The position numbers and the translations under genes were made by a program. Below the pieces are notes generated by a model. The model was not told the origin of the DNA. It saw nothing but the letters and a program-made list of their open reading frames with translations, and made no database searches. 64,000 nucleotides of DNA from Pseudomonadales bacterium (lineage in GTDB: Bacteria; Pseudomonadota; Gammaproteobacteria; Pseudomonadales; JAHRWD01). The DNA is taken from contig JARGPR010000013.1 of assembly GCA_029210125.1 (NCBI GenBank), forward strand, positions 1-64,000, in the 5' to 3' direction. Below, piece after piece: positions 26,737 to 34,894 of this stretch (position 1 is its first letter; every line of letters starts with the position of its first letter).

Positions 26737-26751
26737 CAAACAATTCGTTTC
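26737..26751. promoter_or_regulatory. PsrA-like imperfect operator before the second dehydrogenase pair
   Basis: CAAAC-AATTC-GTTTC lies 59 bp upstream of the ATG at 26811. It resembles the fatty-acid-responsive PsrA motif of pseudomonads (CAAAC and GTTTG/C half-sites) but has a 5-bp spacer, where 2-4 is usual. The rest of the 26523-26810 gap shows no other recognisable site. Confidence 0.25.
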
Positions 26752-26810
26752 GACTGAAGCAGGGCATTAGAGATAGCGAATTTAATATAAAAACAACGGA
26801 GCTAACATCG

Positions 26811-27920
26811 ATGAATTTTCTATTTGATGATGATCAACATGCGTTGAGAGATGCCGCTAAAAAGCTGCTTCTCAACAAGGCAACATTGGACGGCCTCCAT
26901 AAAGATATGGATGGCGGCGTTGCATACAACAAGGAATTGTGGGACATCATGTCCGAAAATGGTTACCAGGGTATCGGTATCCCTGAAGAGTTCGGCGGTG
27001 CTGGTATGGGCTACCTGAACCAGGTGGTAGTGGCGGAAGAGCTGGGTTACAGCTTTGCTCACACTCCTTACACATCTTCAATCGTTGGTGCCGCTGAAGC
27101 GATTTTGCAGGCTGGATCCGATGATCAAAAACATAAATATCTACCGCAGCTAGCGAGTGGCGAGCTGATCGGAACCATCGCATACTACGAACAAAGTGGC
27201 CGTTATGATGCGGCTGGTATCGAAACAAAAGAGAGTGGCGGAAAATTAACAGGTAAAAAAATGCCTGTGATTGATGCGACTATCGCTGGTATCGCTGTTG
27301 TTGCGGCACAGGGTAGTAAAGGTTTGTCTCTTTATATCGTTGACTTGAAACAGAGCGGTGTTGAAATTACGGCTCTTAAATCAATGGAGATGCTGCGGGC
27401 ATCATCAGTGGTTACTCTTAATGGAGCAGAGGCTGAGTTACTAGGTGAAGAAGGCAAGGGTGCAGAACTGCTCGAAACTCTGACTAGCCGCATGGCCATT
27501 TTTATCGCTTTCGAACAGATCGGTGGCGCAACTCGATGCATGGAAGATGCGCGTGATTATTCCCTTGAGCGTTACATTTTTGGTAAGCCTCTAGGTACGT
27601 ATCAGGCTATCAAGCACCGTATTTCCGATATGTTTATGAGAAACGAGCTAGCTCGTTCTAACTGCTATTTTGGTGCATGGGCACTCGAAAGCAGTGAAGG
27701 TGACATAGCAGAAGCGGCTGCACTGGCGCGCTCAACTGCTGCAGAAGCTTTTGAATTTGCCGCACAGGAAAACCTGCAGGTTCACGGCGGTATTGGTTTC
27801 ACATGGGCAGAAGATTGCCATATTTTTGTAAAAAGAATGCGTCACCTCGATGCACTGATTGGTGGCCGACTGGTTTGGCGCGAACGACTCTACAAAATAC
27901 TAGAGTCAAAAGCAGCTTAA
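26811..27920 (+). CDS. Acyl-CoA dehydrogenase, partner-type (beta) subunit
   Basis: A 369-residue acyl-CoA dehydrogenase homologue with FLFDDDQHALRDAAKKLL at the N-terminus, EEFGGAGMGYLNQVVVAEELG, and LERYIFGKPLGTYQAIKHR (about 256-274) as the FAD-contact motif. The C-terminus, VHGGIGFTWAEDCHIFVKRMRHLDALIGG, lacks the GTxxIQR loop and a candidate catalytic Glu. It pairs with the catalytic-type gene 54 bp downstream. The order here is beta then alpha, the reverse of the pair at 22091-24399. Confidence 0.87.
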   Translation: MNFLFDDDQHALRDAAKKLLLNKATLDGLHKDMDGGVAYNKELWDIMSENGYQGIGIPEEFGGAGMGYLNQVVVAEELGYSFAHTPYTSSIVGAAEAILQAGSDDQKHKYLPQLASGELIGTIAYYEQSGRYDAAGIETKESGGKLTGKKMPVIDATIAGIAVVAAQGSKGLSLYIVDLKQSGVEITALKSMEMLRASSVVTLNGAEAELLGEEGKGAELLETLTSRMAIFIAFEQIGGATRCMEDARDYSLERYIFGKPLGTYQAIKHRISDMFMRNELARSNCYFGAWALESSEGDIAEAAALARSTAAEAFEFAAQENLQVHGGIGFTWAEDCHIFVKRMRHLDALIGGRLVWRERLYKILESKAA

Positions 27921-27974
27921 TTTAGCCAACCTATAACAAAAATAATTACACCTCATTCAAAAAGGTAAAGAATC

Positions 27975-29231
27975 ATGGATTTTAACGATACTCCCGAAGA
28001 AGCGGCGTTTCGCGCAGAAGTACGCGGTTGGTTAGACGCGAATGCAACACGCATCGACCCTAACGAGACCGGTAGCTATGAAATGTTCTCCGAGAACGAT
28101 GGAGACGACGTAGTTAAGCAAGCTCAAGCATGGCAGGCCAAGAAAGCGGATGCAGGCTGGGCCTGTATTACTTGGCCAAAAGAGTATGGTGGCCGTGGTG
28201 GCACCATTATGGAAAATATTATTTTCAGTCAGGAAGAGCGCAACTACCATACGCCTCAAAACATCTTTGGTATTGGCTTGGGAATGGCTGGACCAACGGT
28301 TATGGCTCACGGCACACCGGAGCAAAAAGCCAAATACCTGCCTTCACTTTTACGTGGTGAGAGAATTTGGTGTCAGTTATTTAGTGAGCCTGCAGCGGGT
28401 TCTGATCTTGCGGGTCTTACCACTCGTGCAGAACGCGATGGCGATGACTGGATCATCAATGGCCAAAAGGTTTGGACCTCCGGCGCTCATTATTCCAAAA
28501 CCGGTATCATCGTTACCCGTAGTGATTTCAATGCGCCGAAACACAAAGGCCTGACCTACTTCATCGTAGATATGGAAGCGGAAGGTGTTGACGTTCGACC
28601 AATCAAACAGATGACTGGCGGCGCAAACTTCAATGAAGTGTTTTTTACCAATGTACGTATTCCTGATGCGGATAGACTGGATGAAGTAGGCAATGGTTGG
28701 GCTGTGTCGATCACTACATTAATGAACGAGAGAATGTCTATTGGTTCCGGTTTTGCGTTAGGCCCAGACAGGATTTTCGAAGAATTTAATCGTCTTGCTC
28801 AAAATACATATGTTGATGGTATCCCTGCGGTTGAGAACCACGCTGTGCGTGCAAAAATTGCAGAGCTATACTCACGTATGAAAGCGATGGAATTGACCTC
28901 TAACCGAGTGTTATCCTCAATTTCACAGGGTAAAGCGCCAGGAACCGAAAGTGCCGTGATTAAGCTTGCAATGGGTGCGTTGAATCAAGAAATTGCAGCA
29001 TTTGGAATGGAGCTCCAGGGTAATCTCGGTACAGAGCATGGACCACAGTCCGTATTTAACAATGGTTTGTTTCAGGAAGTTTATCTAGGTATTCCTGCGA
29101 TGCGAATCGCCGGTGGCTCTGACGAAGTTCAACGAAACGTGATTGCTGAGCGAGAGCTAGGTATTCCTCAGGAGACACGTGTCGATAAGGGTATTCCGTT
29201 TAAGGATATTCCGAGTGCAGCTAGTCGCTAG
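27975..29231 (+). CDS. Acyl-CoA dehydrogenase, catalytic-type (alpha) subunit
   Basis: A 418-residue flavoprotein. It contains QLFSEPAAGSDLAGLTTRA (about 134-152), INGQKVWTSGAHYSKTGIIV, and a C-terminal IAGGSDEVQRNVIAERELGIP where the medium-chain catalytic Glu position is Gly. The helix-G segment LMNERMSIGSG (about 253-263) offers the alternative catalytic Glu. In length and motifs it resembles the larger alpha chains of heterotetrameric steroid or long-chain dehydrogenases (FadE26/FadE28-like). It ends at a strong terminator. Substrate class is inference from context only. Confidence 0.9.
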   Translation: MDFNDTPEEAAFRAEVRGWLDANATRIDPNETGSYEMFSENDGDDVVKQAQAWQAKKADAGWACITWPKEYGGRGGTIMENIIFSQEERNYHTPQNIFGIGLGMAGPTVMAHGTPEQKAKYLPSLLRGERIWCQLFSEPAAGSDLAGLTTRAERDGDDWIINGQKVWTSGAHYSKTGIIVTRSDFNAPKHKGLTYFIVDMEAEGVDVRPIKQMTGGANFNEVFFTNVRIPDADRLDEVGNGWAVSITTLMNERMSIGSGFALGPDRIFEEFNRLAQNTYVDGIPAVENHAVRAKIAELYSRMKAMELTSNRVLSSISQGKAPGTESAVIKLAMGALNQEIAAFGMELQGNLGTEHGPQSVFNNGLFQEVYLGIPAMRIAGGSDEVQRNVIAERELGIPQETRVDKGIPFKDIPSAASR

Positions 29232-29259
29232 CAGTAAGTAAGCGATTTTCGCATCCAAG

Positions 29260-29294
29260 AATGCCCTGGACGCGTAAGCGCCAGGGCATTTTTT
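29260..29294 (+). terminator. Rho-independent terminator after the second dehydrogenase pair
   Basis: AATGCCCTGG (29260-29269) pairs with CCAGGGCATT (29281-29290), with an inner CGC-GTAA-GCG extension, then a T-run. Confidence 0.93.
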
Positions 29295-29331
29295 ATGGCG
29301 CATTTTTCTAAAACAGTTGGTTTTACATCTT

Positions 29332-29847
29332 ATGTTTAAATTCGAAAAGCTTGGCGACAAAATGTTTGATCAGTCATTCATTGAGCTTGCAGTCAATAAG
29401 TTTGCCAAGCGGCATCCAGGATTTAAGGATCTTGATTTTAAAATAGAATCGATTGGTGATAGCAAAGCATCGATGAGACTACCTTACAGTCAGAAGTTTG
29501 TAGGAGATCCAACTACAGGTTCTCTGCACGGAGGTGTCATTACCACCCTGCTAGATACGGTTTGTGGCATGTGTGTAATGACGACAGTGAGAAAGTTTTC
29601 TCCGATCGCGACCATTGACCTGCGTGTCGATTATCTTCGTCCAACAAAACCTGATGTGGATGTGATTGCATCGGTTGAGTGTTATCACTTAACAAAATCC
29701 GTCGCGTTCCTTCGGGGTTACGCCTATTTAGATGATGAAGGGAAGGAGGAAGTTGCCCATGTTACAGGTTCCTTTATGTTAAATACCAAAGGACCTTCAT
29801 TTGCACCGACCAGTCGTTTTTCTAGTTTATTAACCGGAGGCAAATAA
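29332..29847 (+). CDS. PaaI-like hotdog thioesterase
   Basis: A 171-residue hotdog-fold acyl-CoA thioesterase. The motif SLHGGVITTLLDTVCG (about 65-80) has the HGG and Asp of PaaI-type enzymes, and TIDLRVDYLRPTKPD is the usual second strand. Such enzymes hydrolyse acyl-CoAs, releasing CoA or clearing dead-end intermediates. I chose ATG 29332; a TTG at 29317 or ATG at 29362 is possible. It is followed 9 bp later by a second hotdog gene, and the two may form a heteromer. Confidence 0.85.
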   Translation: MFKFEKLGDKMFDQSFIELAVNKFAKRHPGFKDLDFKIESIGDSKASMRLPYSQKFVGDPTTGSLHGGVITTLLDTVCGMCVMTTVRKFSPIATIDLRVDYLRPTKPDVDVIASVECYHLTKSVAFLRGYAYLDDEGKEEVAHVTGSFMLNTKGPSFAPTSRFSSLLTGGK

Positions 29848-29856
29848 ATACTAGTT

Positions 29857-30279
29857 ATGAATCAATTCAATTTTTTGCTGGATGAAGATAACGCTGCTGA
29901 CCTGGTTAAATCCATTCCCTATGCGGAATATCTCGGTATCAAAATAGAAACCAACCTCAACGGTCAAATGATGTTCAGGATGCCGTTTGATAAGAAGTTG
30001 ATTGGCAATCCCACAATCAAGGCAATTCATGGAGGTATTCTGGCGGGCTTTATGGAAAGTTCAGCTACGTTAGCGGTTATCGGTATTATCAGTCACGATC
30101 ATTTGCCAAAGTGTGTCAATATGACGGTTGAGTATCTGCGAAGTACTCGACCCGTTGATACCTATTGCCAGGTTCAGATCAATAATCCTGGTCGCCGTAT
30201 AGTTCACCTCACTGTGAGATGTTGGCAGGAAGGTCGAGGTGATGTGAGTCTGGCTCACTGCCGTTTTCTGGCTTCATAA
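29857..30279 (+). CDS. Hotdog-fold thioesterase, second of tandem pair
   Basis: A 140-residue hotdog protein with NPTIKAIHGGILAGFMESSATLAV (about 49-72). Glu at the position of the PaaI Asp is a common variant. VNMTVEYLRSTRPVDTYC forms the next strand. It is close in design to the preceding gene but clearly diverged, and the 9-bp gap indicates co-transcription. The function is probably hydrolysis of pathway acyl-CoAs; the substrate is not evident. Confidence 0.83.
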   Translation: MNQFNFLLDEDNAADLVKSIPYAEYLGIKIETNLNGQMMFRMPFDKKLIGNPTIKAIHGGILAGFMESSATLAVIGIISHDHLPKCVNMTVEYLRSTRPVDTYCQVQINNPGRRIVHLTVRCWQEGRGDVSLAHCRFLAS

Positions 30280-30327
30280 ATAGGGCACTATTTTTAGAAT
30301 AAAAATTTACTTCTGTAACATTGATAA

Positions 30328-31551
30328 ATGACACAAGCTTCAAGCGCACCTGAAAACTCCAGCTCACTTGGTTGGCACCTGAGTACAGTTTCAGCCTGGT
30401 TTATACCCTTTGGTATTCAGGCGGTACTGTACCCGTGGTTGGTTGCATTTTATCTAAATGAACCAGCTGAACGCGTTGGCTTTGCGCAGATGTGTTTATT
30501 AATTCCCAACCTTTTTCTGATTTTGTTCGGTGGTCTTATCGCTGACCGACATGATGAGCGGTCGATAATGATGCGACTACATGTCGTGATCGCGCTACCC
30601 TCTTTAGCTTTGGCTGCGCTAGTGTTCTCGGGGCAGCTTTCCTATTCAGTGTTGATAGGGTACGGGTTAGTAGTTGGTACGATATCGGCTTTTATGAATC
30701 CCGCACGGGATTCAATGCTAAGCCGGGTTGCAGGTACAAACCTGCAGCAAGCCGTGATTAAAGCGAGCGGTGTTCAGTTTGGCGTCCAGATTGTCGGGTT
30801 TTTGATTGCCGGTAGTGCGGATCGAATTGGTGTAGTGACCATTTTGCTGGTGCAGGCATCATTGCTATTAACCGGGGTGTATACCGCATATAAGCTACCC
30901 AAAGGCGGTACTGCTGTAAGTGGGCCACCTGAAAAAAGTTTACATGCAATATTGGATGGACTGAAAATCGTGATCGCCGATTGGCGGCTGATGCCGGCGA
31001 TTATCATCAATATTTCGATAGGTCTTTTCTACATGTCGACCTTTATGGTCTACGTGCCTATTTTGATTCGGGACCATTATGGTGCCCAATCTTCCACTAT
31101 GGCGTTAGCCAGTATTCTGTTTATGACAGGTACTATTTTAGCGACGGTGGTATTGTTGCGGATAAAGGGTATTCAACGCCCCGGAAGGGCATTGATGCTC
31201 TCGTTGCTGTTAGGCGGATGTGCGATTTTCTCTCTTTCGTTCAAACCACCGCTGCCACTGTTATTGGTGGCGCTGGTTATTTGGGGTATGGGAGCCTCCA
31301 TTTCGATGAGCATGGGCCGGAGTATTATTCAGGAATATTCGCCGCCGACCCACAGGGCGCGGGTATTATCACTATTTCAACTTGGCTTTATGGGCGGCGC
31401 ACCAGTGGGAGCCGTTGTAATGGGGCAGTTGATTCCTGCTTTAGGTATGAAAACAACCGCCATGTTGCCGCCTGCCGCGATGTTAATTGTCTTGATTTAT
31501 TTGTATCTGTTTACTGATTTTTCAAAACTGGAATCAGGTTCAGAACTTTAA
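30328..31551 (+). CDS. MFS transporter
   Basis: A 407-residue protein with about twelve membrane segments. It resembles the enterobactin-exporter (EntS)-like MFS group: GGLIADRHDERSIMMRLH is motif A, and AFMNPARDSMLSRVAGTNLQQAV matches the loop after segment 5. It follows the thioesterase pair by 48 bp, and its last 12 bp overlap the 3' end of the convergent acyl-CoA synthetase gene (31540-31551). Its place among chain-degradation genes suggests transport of a related lipid or hydrocarbon product (inference). Confidence 0.85.
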   Translation: MTQASSAPENSSSLGWHLSTVSAWFIPFGIQAVLYPWLVAFYLNEPAERVGFAQMCLLIPNLFLILFGGLIADRHDERSIMMRLHVVIALPSLALAALVFSGQLSYSVLIGYGLVVGTISAFMNPARDSMLSRVAGTNLQQAVIKASGVQFGVQIVGFLIAGSADRIGVVTILLVQASLLLTGVYTAYKLPKGGTAVSGPPEKSLHAILDGLKIVIADWRLMPAIIINISIGLFYMSTFMVYVPILIRDHYGAQSSTMALASILFMTGTILATVVLLRIKGIQRPGRALMLSLLLGGCAIFSLSFKPPLPLLLVALVIWGMGASISMSMGRSIIQEYSPPTHRARVLSLFQLGFMGGAPVGAVVMGQLIPALGMKTTAMLPPAAMLIVLIYLYLFTDFSKLESGSEL

Positions 31552-33351
31552 CGTTTGATCTTTTATTTGTTGATAAAGCTGGTCAGTTAAGGGTTCGAAA
31601 CCCTGATCACCGGGCATCCTCATCAACACTTTTTCAGTCACCTGGTTTGGATCAAAACCTTCCTCCTTGAGCGTGCCTTTTTTTAACTTAAAAGTCCCGG
31701 TTACCTCCATCTCATTTAATATACGAATAAATAAAGGCCGTGCATAAACCGGCAGTTGCTGATCAATACTTTGGGCAAAGCTGGTCGGATTAAAGTCTTT
31801 GCTCTTCAGTTTAATTGCAGCCATACCTGCTCGACCATCACAACCCGGTACAGTTACACCATAGACATTTGAGTACTCAATATCTGGGTGTTGATTGACG
31901 GCTAATTCAACCTCACTAGTGGAAACATTTTCCCCTTTCCAGCGAAAGGTATCGCCGACACGATCAACAAATTGATAGTGAGGTAAGCCAAAACTGAAAC
32001 CCACATCTACCTGTTTTATCAGATCTCCTGTATTAAAATAACGATCTCCTTGCTTGAGTACATTATGGAGTACGCGCTTGTCCGATGCATTTTTGTCAGT
32101 ATAACCATCGTAGGCATCCGCGGCGGTAATTTCAGTCAATAATAAACCGGTTTCTCCTTTTGCCGCGGGAATACAGTATCCGTTTTTATTAAAAATGATT
32201 TCATCGTTATGGATGTCATAGTTCACTACCGTATAGGGGCTAAGGCAGGCACCAAAAGTCTTGTCTTTGTTTAGCAGGTTAGTGAATGCAGAGTTACCCT
32301 CACTTAGTGCATAGAATTCACAGATCCGATGGATCTTAAAACGATTTTTAAACTCCATCCAAAGTTCAGGGCGTAAACCATTACCCAAACACTTAACCAC
32401 CGGGTTATCGCCATCATCGGGTTTTTCTGGTTGCAATAGAAGATAGCGACAGAGCTCGCCGATATAGATAAAAGCTGTGACATTGTGCTCTCGTGTGTCA
32501 TTCCAGAATTGGCTGGCTGAAAATTTACGACGTAGATAGACCGACGCACCCACCATTGCAGCGGACCCAAATGCCAGGGTTAGTGCGTTGTTGTGGTAAA
32601 GGGGTAGGGTGATGTAAAAACGGTCGGAATGTTTAATATGGCTGCCGACTCGACCAAAACCATTGGCGGCTTTGTACCAGCGGCCATGGCTCATAACCGC
32701 CGCCTTTGGTAGTCCAGTGGTGCCTGATGTGAAAATATAAAAACATGGATCGTTCAGCGTAACGTGATCGGTTTCGGCGGGGTTTTCGGTGCTGAATGTG
32801 TCCATAATTGCTGAAAAATTAAAGCACCAGTCTGGGCAATGTGTTTCAGCGTTGTCGGCTACAAAAATGTAGTCTCCAGCATCATTTGCTAATGGTAGTT
32901 CGGCGCGGATTTCATCCACCGCATCCAGCATCTCTTCACCTACGACAAACTTCTTTGCACTTACCGATTTCACGCAGTGGGTGAGTGCTTCTCCCCTTAA
33001 ATTGGTATTGAGTAATCCCGCTATCGCTCCCAATTTATTAAGGCCGATTGCGGTAGCGAGTAATTCAATACGGTTTTCCATCATCACTGCAACCGAATCG
33101 CCATGAGTAATTCCGCGAGTCTTAAACATGTCGGAATAACGATTGACTAGCTGATTAAATTGCAGCCAGTTGAGCGTCTTGCCCTCAAACAGGATGGCGG
33201 TGTCCTGTGGGTACAATCGAGTATTGCGCTCAATCACCCAGCCGGTAGAACGTTTAGTGTCACGGGGCCGTCTCATCTCATAAACACCACGAACCACAGA
33301 TTTGGCCATGTGGGGAAGTTCTAGCAGTAGATTCATTTTCTGATTGTCCAT
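31540..33351 (-). CDS. FATP/FadD6-type long-chain acyl-CoA synthetase
   Basis: A 603-residue AMP-forming ligase that activates a long-chain acid to acyl-CoA. The P-loop is YIFTSGTTGLPKAAVMSHGRWY (about 211-232, with TSGTTGLPK), the linker region reads FYALSEGNSAF, and GDLI and DRVGDTFRWKGENVSTSEVE form the C-terminal hinge, as in the SLC27/FATP family including bacterial FadD6. The catalytic Lys region is near TFKLKKGTLKEEGFDP at the C-terminus. It is divergent from the P450 gene (155-bp gap) and converges on the MFS gene with a 12-bp overlap. Confidence 0.92.
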   Translation of the reverse strand: MDNQKMNLLLELPHMAKSVVRGVYEMRRPRDTKRSTGWVIERNTRLYPQDTAILFEGKTLNWLQFNQLVNRYSDMFKTRGITHGDSVAVMMENRIELLATAIGLNKLGAIAGLLNTNLRGEALTHCVKSVSAKKFVVGEEMLDAVDEIRAELPLANDAGDYIFVADNAETHCPDWCFNFSAIMDTFSTENPAETDHVTLNDPCFYIFTSGTTGLPKAAVMSHGRWYKAANGFGRVGSHIKHSDRFYITLPLYHNNALTLAFGSAAMVGASVYLRRKFSASQFWNDTREHNVTAFIYIGELCRYLLLQPEKPDDGDNPVVKCLGNGLRPELWMEFKNRFKIHRICEFYALSEGNSAFTNLLNKDKTFGACLSPYTVVNYDIHNDEIIFNKNGYCIPAAKGETGLLLTEITAADAYDGYTDKNASDKRVLHNVLKQGDRYFNTGDLIKQVDVGFSFGLPHYQFVDRVGDTFRWKGENVSTSEVELAVNQHPDIEYSNVYGVTVPGCDGRAGMAAIKLKSKDFNPTSFAQSIDQQLPVYARPLFIRILNEMEVTGTFKLKKGTLKEEGFDPNQVTEKVLMRMPGDQGFEPLTDQLYQQIKDQTLKF

Positions 33352-33426
33352 TATTGTTATGACTTAACTGGAGGAGGCTATTCTACCTTATCGAATTAAA
33401 TGGTAGCCGTCAGGGTTTCTGAGTGT

Positions 33427-33455
33427 TTGATTGTTCGACTAAACGGGGCTATTCT
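33427..33455 (+). promoter_or_regulatory. Candidate CYP153 promoter
   Basis: TTGATT (33427-33432), a 17-bp spacer and TATTCT (33450-33455) lie about 50 bp before the P450 ATG. The palindrome at 33464-33471 falls at the predicted transcription start. Confidence 0.45.
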
Positions 33456-33463
33456 TATTAGGT

Positions 33464-33471
33464 GTTTAAAC
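33464..33471. promoter_or_regulatory. GTTTAAAC palindrome over the P450 start site
   Basis: This perfect 8-bp palindrome lies 8 bp after the -10 box, a position where a bound repressor would block transcription. It is short enough to arise by chance. Confidence 0.3.
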
Positions 33472-33506
33472 GTGTTCTTTCATACAGTTCCGGAGAGTAA
33501 GTAGCT

Positions 33507-34772
33507 ATGAGCGCCCAACCAGAGAGAAATTACGAAGATATGATGAAGTGGGATGCTAATGAGATTCCACTTGAAGATATTGATGTATCACAAGCAGATA
33601 TTTACAAAGCTGACATGATGTGGCCGTTTTTTGACCGTTTGCGGAAGGAAGCACCGGTACATTACTGCAAAGCTTCTGAGAACGGTCCCTATTGGTCTGT
33701 AACCAAATACAAAGACATTATGGAGGTAGAAGCAAATCCAGAAGTGTATTCTTCTGAGCCTACCATTGGTCTGCGTGATCCCTTTGATGACCTGAATGTT
33801 TCTATGTTTATTGCGATGGATGAGCCAAAACACGGTGACCAACGCAAAACAGTTCAAGGTATCGTAGCGCCAACCAGTCTGGCTAATATGGAACCTATTA
33901 TTCGTGAGCGTATCGCGGGTATTCTTGATTCATTACCTGTCAATGAAACCTTTAACTGGGTCGATAAAGTATCAATCGAGCTAACGACTCAAATGCTCGC
34001 TACTTTGTTTGATTTTCCTTTTGAGGACCGTGCCAAGCTGACGTTCTGGTCCGATGTGGCTACCACTGCTCCAATGCCGGGTGCGTTGGTTGAAACCCGT
34101 GAAGAGCAAACCACCATCCTGCTGGAGTGTCTGGAATCATTCACAAAGCTCTGGAATGAACGAGTAAATGCACCACCCTCAGGTGATCTTATCTCAATGC
34201 TGGCCCATGGTGAATCTACTCGAAATATGCAACCAATGGAGTTTTTGGGTAACCTGATGCTGCTGATTGTGGGGGGTAATGATACTACTCGTAATTCACT
34301 GTCCGGCGGAGTTTTAGCGCTGAACGAGTTTCCCGAGCAGTATGACAAGCTTCGCGCAAACCCAGATCTGATTTCGACAATGGTGCCTGAAATTATCCGC
34401 TGGCAGACACCCTTGACTCACATGCGGCGCACCACAACCCGCGACACAGTCCTCGGGGGACAAAAGATCAAAAAAGGTTCAAAAGTCGCGATGTGGTATG
34501 TTTCGGGTAACCGGGATGAAGATGCCATTGATCAGCCTTATGAGTTCATCATCGACCGTGAAAAGCCGCGTCAGCACCTATCCTTTGGTTTTGGTATTCA
34601 CCGTTGCATGGGTAATCGCCTGGCAGAAATGCAACTGCGTATTACCTGGGAAGAGATCATGAAACGTTTTGAAAAAGTAGAAGTGGTTGGCGAACCTGTC
34701 CGAAATCACTCTCCTTTTGTTAAAGGCTTTGCTGAACTACCTGTACAGCTTCGTCCTTTAAAAAAGGCCTAA
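33507..34772 (+). CDS. Cytochrome P450, CYP153-like terminal alkane hydroxylase
   Basis: A 421-residue soluble class I bacterial P450. The heme loop is FGFGIHRCMGNRLAE with Cys367. The I-helix is VGGNDTTRNS (Asp259, Thr260, Thr261), and the K-helix EIIR is followed by HMRRTTTRD. These segments, together with the N-terminal IPLEDIDVS and the VERVNAPP-like WNERVNAPPSGDLISMLAHGE stretch, match CYP153 as I remember it, the family that hydroxylates medium-chain alkanes and fatty acids at the terminal carbon. CYP153 genes usually lie beside a ferredoxin and a ferredoxin reductase; neither is nearby. It has its own promoter and terminator. Confidence 0.9.
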   Translation: MSAQPERNYEDMMKWDANEIPLEDIDVSQADIYKADMMWPFFDRLRKEAPVHYCKASENGPYWSVTKYKDIMEVEANPEVYSSEPTIGLRDPFDDLNVSMFIAMDEPKHGDQRKTVQGIVAPTSLANMEPIIRERIAGILDSLPVNETFNWVDKVSIELTTQMLATLFDFPFEDRAKLTFWSDVATTAPMPGALVETREEQTTILLECLESFTKLWNERVNAPPSGDLISMLAHGESTRNMQPMEFLGNLMLLIVGGNDTTRNSLSGGVLALNEFPEQYDKLRANPDLISTMVPEIIRWQTPLTHMRRTTTRDTVLGGQKIKKGSKVAMWYVSGNRDEDAIDQPYEFIIDREKPRQHLSFGFGIHRCMGNRLAEMQLRITWEEIMKRFEKVEVVGEPVRNHSPFVKGFAELPVQLRPLKKA

Positions 34773-34805
34773 ATGCTTAACACCATTTAAGCTGCGATAA
34801 GTTAT

Positions 34806-34847
34806 AAAAAAGGGCCGGTATCTTTTTAGTTACCGGCCCTTTTTTTT
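34806..34847. terminator. Strong bidirectional terminator after the P450 gene
   Basis: AAAAAAGGGCCGGTA (34806-34820) pairs with TACCGGCCCTTTTTT (34831-34845), with a 10-nt loop and a T-run. A-runs on one side and T-runs on the other would also serve the convergent YiiX-like gene ending at 34895. Confidence 0.93.
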
Positions 34848-34894
34848 GGTGTCACTTAGGCGATATAACCTTTTTTAATAGAAGTCCATATTCT

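Noticed and set aside
33507-34772. Steroid C26-hydroxylase (CYP125/CYP142) as identity of the P450
   Set aside because: The heme loop GIHRCMGNRLAE and the GGNDTTRN I-helix match CYP153 better than the CYP125 loop I remember.
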